The notes beneath the pieces were generated by a model. That model was not told the DNA's origin. It did not search any database and saw only the letters and a program-made list of their open reading frames with translations. Source: Sphingomonas sp. LHG3406-1 (GTDB taxonomy: Bacteria > Pseudomonadota > Alphaproteobacteria > Sphingomonadales > Sphingomonadaceae). From it: 64,000 nucleotides of DNA. This document shows positions 41,671 through 50,159 of the stretch, piece after piece. Numbering within the stretch: position 1 is the stretch's first letter; each line of letters starts with the position of its first letter. The position numbers and the translations under genes are program-made. Location of the stretch: contig NZ_CP069128.1 of the NCBI RefSeq assembly GCF_029637485.1, positions 2,326,001-2,390,000 of the forward strand. Direction: 5' to 3'.

Positions 41671-44600
41671 TCGGCGGCGAGCAACTGTTCGGCCCCGCCG
41701 AGGTCGACCGAAACGATCCGGCTGACGCCCTTCTCGACCATGGTCACGCCGTAGAGCCGGTGCATCCGGCTCATGGTCACGGCATTGTGGGTGACGATCA
41801 GGTAGCGCGTGTCGGTCTCGGCGGTCATGCGGACGAGGAGGTCGCAGAAGCGCTCGACATTGGCATCGTCCAGCGGCGCGTCGACTTCGTCGAGCACGCA
41901 GATGGGCGAGGGCTTGGTCAGGAAGAGCGCGAAGATGAGCGCGACGGCGGTCAGCGCCTGCTCGCCGCCCGAGAGGAGGGTGAGCGCGGTGAGGCGCTTG
42001 CCCGGCGGCTGGGCCATGATCTCGAGCCCCGCCTCGAGCGGATCGTCGCTGTCGATCAGGGCGAGGTGGGCCTGCCCGCCGTCGAACAAGGTGGTGAAGA
42101 GGCTGCGGAAGTGGCGGTCGACGGCTTCGAAGGCGGCGAGCAGCCGAACGCGGCCCTCGCGGTTGAGGCTGCCGATCGAGCCGCGCAGGCGGTGGATGGC
42201 TTCCTGCAATTCGTCTCGCTCGGCGGCGCCCTGAAGGCGCGCCGCCTCGAGCTCGGCCAGCTCCTGTTCGGCGACGAGGTTGACCGGCCCGATCCGCTCG
42301 CGGTCGGCGGAAAGGCGCTCGAGGCTGGCGCTTTCGGCGCTGGCATCGGTGAGGTCCTGGGGATCGAAGCCAAGCTTCTGCGGCAGGAGCGGGGGCGGGC
42401 ATTCGAACTTCTCGCCGCAGACCCGGCCATATTCGATCCGCCGCGCAACCTGGCCCTCGGCGCGGGCGGCGGCGGCGGCGCGGGTCTCGCGGGCGGAAGC
42501 CATGGCTTCGTTGGCGCGGGCGAGGGCGGCGCCGACCTCGGCCAGCGCGGTCTCCGCCTCCCGCTCGGCGGTGAGGGCGGCGCTGAGCAGGGCGCCCGAG
42601 CCGGCAGCGGCCTGTTCGATTCGCGCGACTTCGCCGGTCAGGCGCTCGGGCTCCTGCTCCAGCGCGGCGCGTTCAGCGGCGATGCGCTCTCCGCGGACAG
42701 CGGTGTCCTCGACCCGGCGCTCGGCCGCGGCGGCGCGTTCCTTCCACGCCGCCTGCTCGCCCGCGGCGGCGAGCTGGCGGTCGCGATCGGCGGCGGCGGC
42801 GCGGGCCGCGGTGGCGAGGTCGGCGCGGCGGTCGGCCAGCTGACGCCCGCGCTCGGCGGCGGCGGCCCGGGCTTCGGCGACCGCGCCGGCGAGGAGGTCT
42901 TCGGCAGGAAGGGCGGCGAGGACGGCTTCGGCTTCGCGGACGGCGGAAACGGCGGCCGCAACGACCGGGGCGAGTTCGGTGAGGCGCTTCTCGAGCGACT
43001 CGCGCTGCTGCGCCTGGCGATCGGCGGCGGCGGCGGCGCTATCCTCGTCGCGGCGGGCCTGGCGGAGCCGTGCTTCGGCCTGGGCCAGCGCCGAGCGCGC
43101 ACTGTCGATGGCGCGGGCGGCGGCGACGACCCGCGCGGCCGCCTGCTCGTGCGCGGCCCTGGCCTCGTCATGCGCCTGGGCGAGGGCGGGGAGGTCGGCG
43201 CGCAGGGCGGCGAGGCGGTTGGCGCGCTCCAGCCGCTCGGCCGCCGCCGAGCCCGTGCCGCTGCTGACGAAGCCGTCCCAGCGCCGCATCCGCCCTTCGC
43301 GGGTGACCAGCCGCTGCCCGACCTTGAGCGGTTGCCCCTCGTCCGCGTCCGCCACCCCGATCTGGGCGAGGCGGCGGGCAAGCTCGGCCGGCGCCTCGAC
43401 CCTGGTGGCGAGCGATATGAGCCCGTCGGCGAGCGGCGGATCGGCGGCGTCGGCCGCCACCCCCGCCCAGCCGCGATCGCCGTCGGCACCGACGGGGGCG
43501 CCGAGATCGTCACCGAGCGCCGCGGCAAGGGCCTTCTCGAAACCCGGCGCGACCGTGAGCTGCGCCAGCACGCCGCGGCCCGGGGCGGAGGACAGGGCCC
43601 GGTCGAGGGCGGCGATCTCACTCGTCGCAGCGCCATGCGCCGCGCGAGCCTGGGACAGGCGGAGGTCGGCGGCGTCGCGGGCGGTTCCGGCCTCGACCCG
43701 CTCCTTCTCGGCGCTTGCGATCGCCTGTTCGGCCGCCGCGCCGGCTTCGGTCGCAGTCTCGACCGCGGCCTTGGCGGCCGCCACCTGATCCGCCAGCGCA
43801 TCGCCGCTGCCAAGCGCCGCCAGCGCCCGCTCCAGTCCGTCGCGCTCGTTGTTCAGCCGGGCCTGGTGGCTGCGGGCCGCGTTGAGGGCGGCGACCGCCA
43901 CCTGCCGTTCGGCGCGCAGTGCGGCTTCGCGGGTGAGGAGGGCGGCGAGCGCCGCTTCGGCCGCGCGATTCTCCTCTTCCGCTCTGTTGAGGGCGATGGC
44001 GAGTTCGGCCTGACGGCTGTCGCCCGCCGCAAGCCGCCAGGCGATCGCCTCCATCTCCGCGGCGAGGGCGGCGATCGCCTGCTGGGCATCCTGCCGGAGC
44101 GCGGCTTCGCGGCTGCGTTCGGTGGCGAGCTGGGCGGCGAGGCGGTCGAGCTCGACCAGCCGACGCCGCGCCGTGTCGAGCGAGGCGCGGGCGGTGGCCA
44201 GCCGGTGGGCGAGTTCCTGCCCTTCCTCGCGGGCATGGGTCGCGGCCTGCCGCCGCTCGGCGACCAGTGCGGCGCCGGCGGCCTGCGCGGCCTGGGCCTC
44301 GTCGAGCTTGCGGGAGAGGAGCGCGACCTCGGCCATGGCGGCATCGGCCTCGCGCCCGGCGGCGACCGCAGCGGCATCGGCCTCGGCCCAGCGGCTGTAG
44401 AGGAGGCGGCCCTCGGCGAGCCTGATCCGCTCGGTCAGCGCCCGGTAGCGTTCGGCTGCGCGGGCCTGGCGCTTCAGGGCCGAGACGCGCTGCTCCTGGT
44501 CGCCGAGCAGTTCGTCGAGCCGCTGGAGATTGGCTTCGGTCGCGCGGAGCTTCTGTTCGGCATCCTTGCGGCGGACGTGGAGGCCCGCGATGCCCGCCGC

Positions 44601-45077
44601 TTCCTCGAGCATCTGGCGGCGTTCGGCCGGCTTGGCGGCGATCACCGCGCCGATCCGGCCCTGGCTGACGAGGGCAGGGGAGTGGGCGCCGGTGGCGGCG
44701 TCGGCGAACAGCAGGGCGACGTCCTTCTGGCGGACGTCGCGGCCGTCGATCCGGTAGGCCGAACCGGCGCCCCGTTCGATCCGGCGGGTGACCTCGCTCT
44801 CGTCGGAATCACGCTCGACCAGCAGCGACACTTCGGCGAAGTCGCGGGCCGGCCGCTGCGCGGTGCCGGCGAAGATGACGTCCTCCATGCCGCCGCCGCG
44901 AAGCGACTTGGGGCTGCCTTCGCCCATCACCCAGCGGAGGGCTTCCAGAAGGTTCGACTTGCCGCAGCCGTTGGGACCGACGACGCCCGTCAGCCCCGGC
45001 TCGATCCGAAGGTCGGCCGGTTCGACGAAGCTCTTGAAGCCGGTCAGCTTGAGGCGGCGGAACCGCACCTTGGTCAC
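41667..45077 (-). CDS. smc: Chromosome segregation protein SMC
   Basis: Condensin ATPase, 1136 aa, that with ScpA/ScpB compacts and separates the chromosome. N-terminal head: GFKSFVEPADLRIEPGLTGVVGPNGCGKSNLLEALRWVMGE (Walker A GPNGCGKS), QGRIGAVIAAKP. Two very long Ala/Arg/Glu-rich coiled coils flank a hinge at about 490-610 (VAPGFEKALAAALGDDLGAPV, DGLISLATRVEAPAEL). C-terminal head: signature LLSGGEQALTAVALIFALF and Walker B ICVLDEVDAPLDDANVERF. Length is normal for alphaproteobacteria. Third gene of a minus-strand unit dciA, DsbA-like, smc, then the PLP and HEXXH genes. Confidence 0.97.
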   Translation of the reverse strand: MTKVRFRRLKLTGFKSFVEPADLRIEPGLTGVVGPNGCGKSNLLEALRWVMGEGSPKSLRGGGMEDVIFAGTAQRPARDFAEVSLLVERDSDESEVTRRIERGAGSAYRIDGRDVRQKDVALLFADAATGAHSPALVSQGRIGAVIAAKPAERRQMLEEAAGIAGLHVRRKDAEQKLRATEANLQRLDELLGDQEQRVSALKRQARAAERYRALTERIRLAEGRLLYSRWAEADAAAVAAGREADAAMAEVALLSRKLDEAQAAQAAGAALVAERRQAATHAREEGQELAHRLATARASLDTARRRLVELDRLAAQLATERSREAALRQDAQQAIAALAAEMEAIAWRLAAGDSRQAELAIALNRAEEENRAAEAALAALLTREAALRAERQVAVAALNAARSHQARLNNERDGLERALAALGSGDALADQVAAAKAAVETATEAGAAAEQAIASAEKERVEAGTARDAADLRLSQARAAHGAATSEIAALDRALSSAPGRGVLAQLTVAPGFEKALAAALGDDLGAPVGADGDRGWAGVAADAADPPLADGLISLATRVEAPAELARRLAQIGVADADEGQPLKVGQRLVTREGRMRRWDGFVSSGTGSAAAERLERANRLAALRADLPALAQAHDEARAAHEQAAARVVAAARAIDSARSALAQAEARLRQARRDEDSAAAAADRQAQQRESLEKRLTELAPVVAAAVSAVREAEAVLAALPAEDLLAGAVAEARAAAAERGRQLADRRADLATAARAAAADRDRQLAAAGEQAAWKERAAAAERRVEDTAVRGERIAAERAALEQEPERLTGEVARIEQAAAGSGALLSAALTAEREAETALAEVGAALARANEAMASARETRAAAAARAEGQVARRIEYGRVCGEKFECPPPLLPQKLGFDPQDLTDASAESASLERLSADRERIGPVNLVAEQELAELEAARLQGAAERDELQEAIHRLRGSIGSLNREGRVRLLAAFEAVDRHFRSLFTTLFDGGQAHLALIDSDDPLEAGLEIMAQPPGKRLTALTLLSGGEQALTAVALIFALFLTKPSPICVLDEVDAPLDDANVERFCDLLVRMTAETDTRYLIVTHNAVTMSRMHRLYGVTMVEKGVSRIVSVDLGGAEQLLAAE

Positions 45078-45113
45078 TCCCCCCGGAGGTGAAAGGCGCG
45101 CGCGCTGATCAGG

Positions 45114-45857
45114 TCAGAGCGCGCCCCTGATGGCTTCCTCCAGCGCGGCCCAGTTGGTCTGGCCCGAGCCCGGCTTCACCTCCTCGCCGTTGACGAGGAA
45201 GGTCGGAGTGCCCGGAATGTCGTAGCTGGACGAGGCGTCGCTGTTCATCTGCACCAGCCGGTCGATCTCCGCCTGGTTGGCGAGGCACTGGCTGGTCCGG
45301 CCCGACGGCAGGCCGCGCTGGGCCGCCCATTCCTGGATTCCGGCAAGCTGCGCCATGCGCTGGAACTGCTGCGCCGGGGGCTGGTTCTGGAGGCCCTGAA
45401 GCTCGGCCTCGGGCACCGCCTGGATGCGGTCGAAGAAATTCTTCTGCTCCGCATACATGCCATTGGTGAGGGCGAAGAATTGCGGGGTCGCGCCGGCGCA
45501 GCGGGTGACCAGCGACATGGTGATGTCGAGCGAGTCGCGCACGAAGTTGCGGAATTCGAAGCTGACGTTGCCGGTCTTCACATATTGCTCGACCAGCTTC
45601 GGTTCGTCGGTGGTCGCGAATTCTGCGCAGACGTGGCAGCTCATCGAGCCGAACTCGACCACCTTCACCTTGGCCTGCGGGTTGCCCATCAGCATGCCGC
45701 CCTCGGTGGTCTGGGTGACCAGCTTGGACCAGTCGCCGTTCGGGGCCTGGACCGGCGCGACGGCCGGGCTGTCGTTCTGCGCCGCGGGCTGCTGGTTGCA
45801 GGCCGTTGCACCGAGCGCGAGCAAGCTGGCCGCAGCGGCAAGAAAACGCTTGTTCAT
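45114..45857 (-). CDS. DsbA-like thiol-disulfide oxidoreductase, lipoprotein
   Basis: 247-aa thioredoxin-fold protein exported as a probable lipoprotein: signal MNKRFLAAAASLLALGATAC with lipobox ATAC. The active site is SCHVC (CxxC) in VVEFGSMSCHVCAEF, and the cis-proline loop is IPGTPTFLVNGEEV; a helical insertion lies between, as in DsbA. A further cysteine pair position appears in TRCAGATP and TSQCLANQ. It may introduce disulfides in envelope proteins and be re-oxidised by DsbB (31201). ATG overlaps the dciA stop (ATGA). dciA/DsbA-like/smc is a recurrent order in sphingomonads and caulobacters (from memory). Confidence 0.93.
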   Translation of the reverse strand: MNKRFLAAAASLLALGATACNQQPAAQNDSPAVAPVQAPNGDWSKLVTQTTEGGMLMGNPQAKVKVVEFGSMSCHVCAEFATTDEPKLVEQYVKTGNVSFEFRNFVRDSLDITMSLVTRCAGATPQFFALTNGMYAEQKNFFDRIQAVPEAELQGLQNQPPAQQFQRMAQLAGIQEWAAQRGLPSGRTSQCLANQAEIDRLVQMNSDASSSYDIPGTPTFLVNGEEVKPGSGQTNWAALEEAIRGAL

Positions 45858-46420
45858 AAGTCCTGATCACTCCGTGAGGCGGGTTTTCCTAAGGTGAAGG
45901 GAGCGGCGACGATGGTCGGCGGACCTTCGGCCGCGGCGATCTTGCCCGCAAGGCTTTCGAGCATGGTGCGAAGCTCGGGATCGGCGATCTCGCGCAGGCC
46001 GTCGCCGAGCTCGCGCGGGACGGGGACGGGGCGCGGGCGCTCGGGCCTGGGCGCGGCCTTGATGCCGGCGGTGCCCTGGCGGAAGACGATCTTCGCCACC
46101 GCCTCGTAGCCGAAGAAGAGGTTGACCCGCTCCATGATCATCGGCGCGAGATGCTGGATCAGCGGGGCGTGGGCGCCCTGGACGGCGAGGGTCAGCGTCC
46201 CGCCGCTCTTCTTGCCGGCGGGGAAGCGGATCGATTCGGGGGTGGAGACCTTGGCGTAGCGCTCGCCGACGATCTCGCCCCAACGGGCGACCACCGCCCC
46301 CTGGACGAAGCCGAAGCGCTTGAAGGCGACCCCCCCGATGTCGAGCGCAAGCTCGCCGGCCGCGCGGGCGCGGCCCTGGCGCGGCGCCTCGGTCGGCGTG
46401 GTGGGCTTTTTCTTCGACAT
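45854..46420 (-). CDS. dciA: DciA family protein (DUF721)
   Basis: 188 aa. DciA loads the replicative helicase DnaB in bacteria that lack DnaC/DnaI. The DUF721 domain is seen at about residues 20-115: FKRFGFVQGAVVARWGEIVGERYAKVSTPESIRF (shown by VARWGEIVGERYA and STPESIRFP), then GGTLTLAVQGAHAPLIQHLAPMIMERVNLFFGYEAVAKIVFRQG. The C-terminal tail is Pro/Arg-rich and less conserved, as is usual. First gene of the smc unit, only 27 bp from the divergent mutY start, so their promoters must overlap. Confidence 0.92.
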   Translation of the reverse strand: MSKKKPTTPTEAPRQGRARAAGELALDIGGVAFKRFGFVQGAVVARWGEIVGERYAKVSTPESIRFPAGKKSGGTLTLAVQGAHAPLIQHLAPMIMERVNLFFGYEAVAKIVFRQGTAGIKAAPRPERPRPVPVPRELGDGLREIADPELRTMLESLAGKIAAAEGPPTIVAAPFTLGKPASRSDQDL

Positions 46421-46447
46421 CGCGGCGGGTCATGCCATAGCCAGGGC

Positions 46448-47434
46448 ATGGACGCTACCGCGGCGGGGCTGCTGCTCGACCATTATCGCCGGCACAAGCG
46501 CGACCTGCCGTGGCGGGAGGAGCCGCGGGTGCCCTATCGCACCTGGCTGAGCGAGGTGATGCTGCAGCAGACGACGGTGGCGACGGTCACCCCGCGCTTC
46601 CTCCGCTTCCTCCATCGCTGGCCGACGGTCGAGGCACTGGCGGCCGCGAGCGACGAGGAGATCCTCGGCGAATGGGCGGGGCTCGGCTATTATGCGCGGG
46701 CCCGCAACCTCATCGCCTGCGCCCGTGCGGTGGCGGCACGCGGCGGCTTTCCGGAGACCGAGGCGGAGCTGCGCAAGCTGCCGGGGCTCGGCGCCTATAC
46801 GGCGGCGGCGGTGGCCGCGCTTGCCTTCGGCGAGGATGCGGTGCCGCTCGACACCAACGTCGAGCGCGTGGTGGCGCGGATGTTCGGCATCGCCGACCGG
46901 CGGGCGCTGCCCGAGGCTGCCAGCGGCTGGTTTCCGGCCGGCGCGCATGGCGCTTTCGCCGAAGCGCTGATGGACCTCGGCGCCGCCATCTGCCGCCCGA
47001 GGGCGCCGCGCTGCGATGCCTGCCCGGTTGCGGCGCACTGCGCGGCGCGGGCGCTCGGGACTCCCGAGCTGTTCCCGGCACCCAAGGTGAAGAAGGAGCG
47101 GCCGCATCGTTTCGGCCTCGCCTGGTGGGTGCGCCGGGGTGACGACGTCTGGCTGGTGCGAAGGCCGGAATCGGGGCTTCTCGGCGGCATGGCCGCCTTG
47201 CCCGGACCGGAGTGGAGCGAGCAACGGCCCGCGGCCAATCCGCTCGCCATCCACCGCCATGGCTTCACCCATTTCACCCTCGACCTGATGGTTGTGCCGA
47301 AAGCCGAGCCGCCGGCCAGCGAAGGCTGGTGGCAGCCGCTCGACCGGCTGGCCGAGGCCGGGCTGCCGACCCTCTATCGCCGTGCCGCCGAAGCGGCGCT
47401 GGCCGCCGAACGGGAGCCGCGCCTTGCCGCCTGA
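46448..47434 (+). CDS. mutY: A/G-specific adenine glycosylase MutY
   Basis: Removes adenine mispaired with 8-oxoguanine. 328 aa. N-terminal HhH-GPD: LPWREEPRVPYRTWLSEVMLQQTTVATV (shown by WLSEVMLQQTTV), the hairpin LRKLPGLGAYTAAAVAALAF, catalytic Asp in VPLDTNVERV, and the 4Fe-4S motif CRPRAPRCDACPVAAHC (C-x6-C-x2-C-x5-C). The C-terminal NUDIX-like 8-oxoG recognition domain has RRPESGLLGGMAALPG and HGFTHFTLDL. ATG 46448 is the family start. The last 11 bases overlap the start of nudC. Confidence 0.96.
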   Translation: MDATAAGLLLDHYRRHKRDLPWREEPRVPYRTWLSEVMLQQTTVATVTPRFLRFLHRWPTVEALAAASDEEILGEWAGLGYYARARNLIACARAVAARGGFPETEAELRKLPGLGAYTAAAVAALAFGEDAVPLDTNVERVVARMFGIADRRALPEAASGWFPAGAHGAFAEALMDLGAAICRPRAPRCDACPVAAHCAARALGTPELFPAPKVKKERPHRFGLAWWVRRGDDVWLVRRPESGLLGGMAALPGPEWSEQRPAANPLAIHRHGFTHFTLDLMVVPKAEPPASEGWWQPLDRLAEAGLPTLYRRAAEAALAAEREPRLAA

Positions 47435-48269
47435 CGTCTTCTTCTCCGGACCCGGGCTCGACCGGGCGGACGCAGCGCGGGGCGAGCCGGCGACCCTCGA
47501 AGCCTTCGCCCGGTCGCCACAGGCGCGGCAACTCGCCTGGGCGGACGGGCTGCCGGCGCTGGACGCCGGCGGGCGCCTCTGCTGGGAGCCGGTGACCGAG
47601 CCCGCATTGTTCCTCGGGCTCGACGGCGACACGCCCTGCTTTTCGCCAATCGGGGCCGGCGGCGGCGACCTTCGCGCCCAGTTCGGCGCGCTCGCCCACC
47701 TGTCGGCGGCGGAAGCGCCGACTTTCGCGGCCGCCACCAGCCTTGCCTCCTGGCACCGCCGTCACGGCTATTGCGCGGCCTGCGGCCAGCCGAGCGCGAT
47801 CGTCCGCGGGGGCTGGTCGCGCCAGTGCGGCGCCTGCGGGACCGAACATTATCCGCGGGTCGATCCGGTAGTCATCATGCTTGCCGAGCATGACGGGCGG
47901 GTGCTGCTCGGCCGCCAGCCGCGCTTTCCGCCGCACCGCTATTCGGCGCTGGCGGGGTTCGTCGAGGTCGGCGAGAGCCTGGAGGCGGCGGTCGCGCGCG
48001 AGCTGTTCGAGGAAGCGGGCGTGCGCGCGACGAACGTCCGCTATGTCGCAAGCCAGCCCTGGCCTTTCCCGTCGTCGCTGATGATCGCCTGCCTGGCGAG
48101 CGTCGGAGACGAGGCGCTGACGATCGATCATGCCGAGCTGGAGGATGCCCGCTGGTTCTCCCGCGACGCGGTCGCTGCGGCGATGGCGGGCGATGCGGAC
48201 GCGAGCTTCATCGCGCCGCCTCCCTTCGCCATCGCGCACAGCCTCCTGGCCTGCTGGCTGGCCGCTTGA
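47424..48269 (+). CDS. nudC: NADH pyrophosphatase / RNA decapping hydrolase NudC
   Basis: Nudix hydrolase of 281 aa that cleaves NAD(H) and NAD-capped RNA. Features: an N-terminal NUDIX-like domain, a zinc ribbon with four cysteines (YCAACGQ ... RQCGACGT), the Nudix box GFVEVGESLEAAVARELFEEAG, and the NudC-specific SQPWPFPSSLM right after it. The start is taken as TTG 47424 (PPDVFFSGPGLDR follows), which overlaps the mutY stop by 11 bp; no ATG/GTG lies nearer the domain start. Co-transcribed with mutY. Confidence 0.94.
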   Translation: MPPDVFFSGPGLDRADAARGEPATLEAFARSPQARQLAWADGLPALDAGGRLCWEPVTEPALFLGLDGDTPCFSPIGAGGGDLRAQFGALAHLSAAEAPTFAAATSLASWHRRHGYCAACGQPSAIVRGGWSRQCGACGTEHYPRVDPVVIMLAEHDGRVLLGRQPRFPPHRYSALAGFVEVGESLEAAVARELFEEAGVRATNVRYVASQPWPFPSSLMIACLASVGDEALTIDHAELEDARWFSRDAVAAAMAGDADASFIAPPPFAIAHSLLACWLAA

Positions 48270-48335
48270 AGAAGCGCCGTTTGCCCCCTAAAGGAGCGCC
48301 AGTTTTCTCGATCCATCGGACGCACAAGACTTCTC

Positions 48336-49058
48336 ATGCAGGACAATAACAACACCATCGCCGGCTGGGTGCTGTTCGCCGGAATCGTCGCGCTTGGCGG
48401 CACCCTGGTCGCAGGCAGCTATTTCGCGGCCGAGCGGCCGGAGAAGATGGGCTATCCGATCGAGGGCGTGGTCGAGGAAGGCGCCGGCGGCGCCGAGGCT
48501 GAGCAGCCGATCGAATTCTACCTTGCCAGCGCTGACGTCGCCAAGGGCGCGGAAGTGTTCAAGAAGTGCCAGGCCTGCCACACGGTGGACCAGGGCGGCG
48601 CCAACGGACTCGGCCCGAACCTGTGGGCGACCTATGGCAAGCCGCACGGCCATGTCGCCGGATTTGCTTATTCGGACGCGCTGAAGGGCGTTCCGGGCAA
48701 CTGGGACTGGAAGGGCATGAGCGACTGGCTTGCCAATCCCAAGGCCTACGCGCCGGGCACCAAGATGACCTTCGCCGGTCTCAGCAACCCGGTCGATCGC
48801 GCCAACGTCATGGCCTTCCTCAATTCGAAGAGCGATGCGCCGCTGCCGCTTCCGGCGGCTCCGGTCGCCTCGACCCCGGGTGCAGCCGAGGACAAGGCCG
48901 CGTCGGAAGCCGACGATGCCGGTGGCCAGAAGGCCGAGAACGAGCCGGTGCTGACCGAGCAGGAAGCGCTGAAGGGCGGCACCGCCAACATCCGCGGCGA
49001 GGGCGCTCCGAAGGTGACCGCGCCCGGCACCACCGCGGCTCCGGCGCCCAAGCAGTAA
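48336..49058 (+). CDS. Membrane-anchored class I cytochrome c
   Basis: 240 aa. An uncleaved N-terminal anchor (TIAGWVLFAGIVALGGTLVAGSYF), an acidic linker, a mitochondrial-type cytochrome c domain with heme site CQACH in EVFKKCQACHTVDQGGAN, NLWATYGKPHGHVAGFAYSDALK and the methionine ligand in GTKMTFAGL, then a long Ala/Pro/Glu-rich tail. It is the CycM/cytochrome c552 type, thought to shuttle electrons between complex III and terminal oxidase at the membrane. The tail of about 85 residues after the heme domain is longer than in most CycM proteins. Ends at a strong terminator. Confidence 0.93.
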   Translation: MQDNNNTIAGWVLFAGIVALGGTLVAGSYFAAERPEKMGYPIEGVVEEGAGGAEAEQPIEFYLASADVAKGAEVFKKCQACHTVDQGGANGLGPNLWATYGKPHGHVAGFAYSDALKGVPGNWDWKGMSDWLANPKAYAPGTKMTFAGLSNPVDRANVMAFLNSKSDAPLPLPAAPVASTPGAAEDKAASEADDAGGQKAENEPVLTEQEALKGGTANIRGEGAPKVTAPGTTAAPAPKQ

Positions 49059-49072
49059 GCGTCGAGCAAGCC

Positions 49073-49117
49073 ACAAGAAAGGGCGCCCGGTCGAATGACC
49101 GCGGCGCCCTTTCTTGT
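49073..49117. terminator. Bidirectional rho-independent terminator
   Basis: ACAAGAAAGGGCGCC (49073-49087) and GGCGCCCTTTCTTGT (49103-49117) form a perfect 15-bp stem; the 15-base middle folds again as CGGTC-GAAT-GACCG. T-rich ends on both strands serve the cytochrome gene (+) and the convergent LOG gene (-). Confidence 0.92.
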
Positions 49118-49140
49118 TGGGTGAGAGCAGGCGCCGTCCG

Positions 49141-50019
49141 TCAGGCGGCCCGTCCTGCCTGCTGCCGCGCATAATGGTCGCACACGTGCGCCCAGCCTTC
49201 CTCGGCCGTCTCGCACCACGTGATGAGGTCGAGGTCGCGCTCCGAGATCACGCCTTCCTCGACCAGCGCCTCGAAGTCGACGACGCGGTTCCAGAACTCC
49301 CGCCCGTAGAGCAGGATCGGGAGCGGACGGACCTTGCCGGTCTGGATCAGGGTCAGCAGTTCGAACATCTCGTCGAAGGTGCCGAAGCCGCCCGGGAACA
49401 CCGCCACCGCCCGCGCACGCAGCAGGAAGTGCATCTTCCGGAGCGCGAAATAGTGGAACTGGAAGCTGAGCGACGGGGTGACGTAGGGGTTGGGAAGCTG
49501 CTCATGCGGGAGAACGATGTTGAGGCCGATCGATTCCGCCCCGACGTCCTGCGCGCCGCGGTTGGCGGCCTCCATGAACGAGGGTCCGCCGCCCGAGCAG
49601 ACGACGAAGTGGCGCTTGCCCTCGTCGTCGCGGTCGGTCTTGCTGACCAGCCGGGCGAGTTCGCGGGCGACGTCGTAATAATGCGACTTGGCGACCAGCC
49701 GCTCGGCGATCACGCGCTCCTCGTCGGTGCGGGCGGCATTGAGCTGGGCTTCGGCCTTGGCCGGTTCGGGTACGCGGGCCGAGCCGTAGAAGACGAAGGT
49801 CGAGCCGATCTGCTGTTCGTCGAGCAGCAGTTCGGGCTTCAGCAGTTCGAGCTGGAAGCGGACCGGCCGCAGGTCCTGGCGTAGCAGGAAGTCATTGTCC
49901 TGGAAGGCGAGCCGGTAAGCCGGGTCTTCGGTCTGCGCGCTGGTGCGGATCTGCTTGGCAGCCTGGGCGTCGACCTTGGCATCGGGAAAGATGCGCTTGG
50001 GAGGGATCGGATCAGTCAT
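49141..50019 (-). CDS. LOG family protein (TIGR00730-like)
   Basis: 292 aa, Rossmann-like fold with the LOG signature PGGFGTFDEMFELLT, preceded by VVCSGGGPSFMEAANRGA and the nucleotide-binding segment FVFYGSARVPEP. LOG proteins are nucleoside-5'-monophosphate phosphoribohydrolases; some release cytokinins. This is the longer bacterial type with an N-terminal extension of about 70 residues (PPKRIFPDAKVDAQAAKQIR), found with unclear roles in proteobacteria. Divergent from prfC (about 130 bp). Ends before the shared bidirectional terminator. Confidence 0.9.
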   Translation of the reverse strand: MTDPIPPKRIFPDAKVDAQAAKQIRTSAQTEDPAYRLAFQDNDFLLRQDLRPVRFQLELLKPELLLDEQQIGSTFVFYGSARVPEPAKAEAQLNAARTDEERVIAERLVAKSHYYDVARELARLVSKTDRDDEGKRHFVVCSGGGPSFMEAANRGAQDVGAESIGLNIVLPHEQLPNPYVTPSLSFQFHYFALRKMHFLLRARAVAVFPGGFGTFDEMFELLTLIQTGKVRPLPILLYGREFWNRVVDFEALVEEGVISERDLDLITWCETAEEGWAHVCDHYARQQAGRAA

Positions 50020-50159
50020 AAGCGGCCGCGCTTAGCCGAGGTCAGCGGCTTTCCCAAGAGCATTGGCAGCGGCCGGGCCTTCGCGCCGGCACGCACATGC
50101 ACTAGGGGAGGCGCCATCAAGAAGAACCGGCGCCACATGGCCGGGCAGGAGTGAAGTCC

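Noticed and set aside
41760..45092. Very long open frame on the + strand opposite smc
   Set aside because: The minus-strand SMC has all head and hinge motifs; the opposite frame is a GC-composition shadow rich in Gly/Arg/Glu without any domain.
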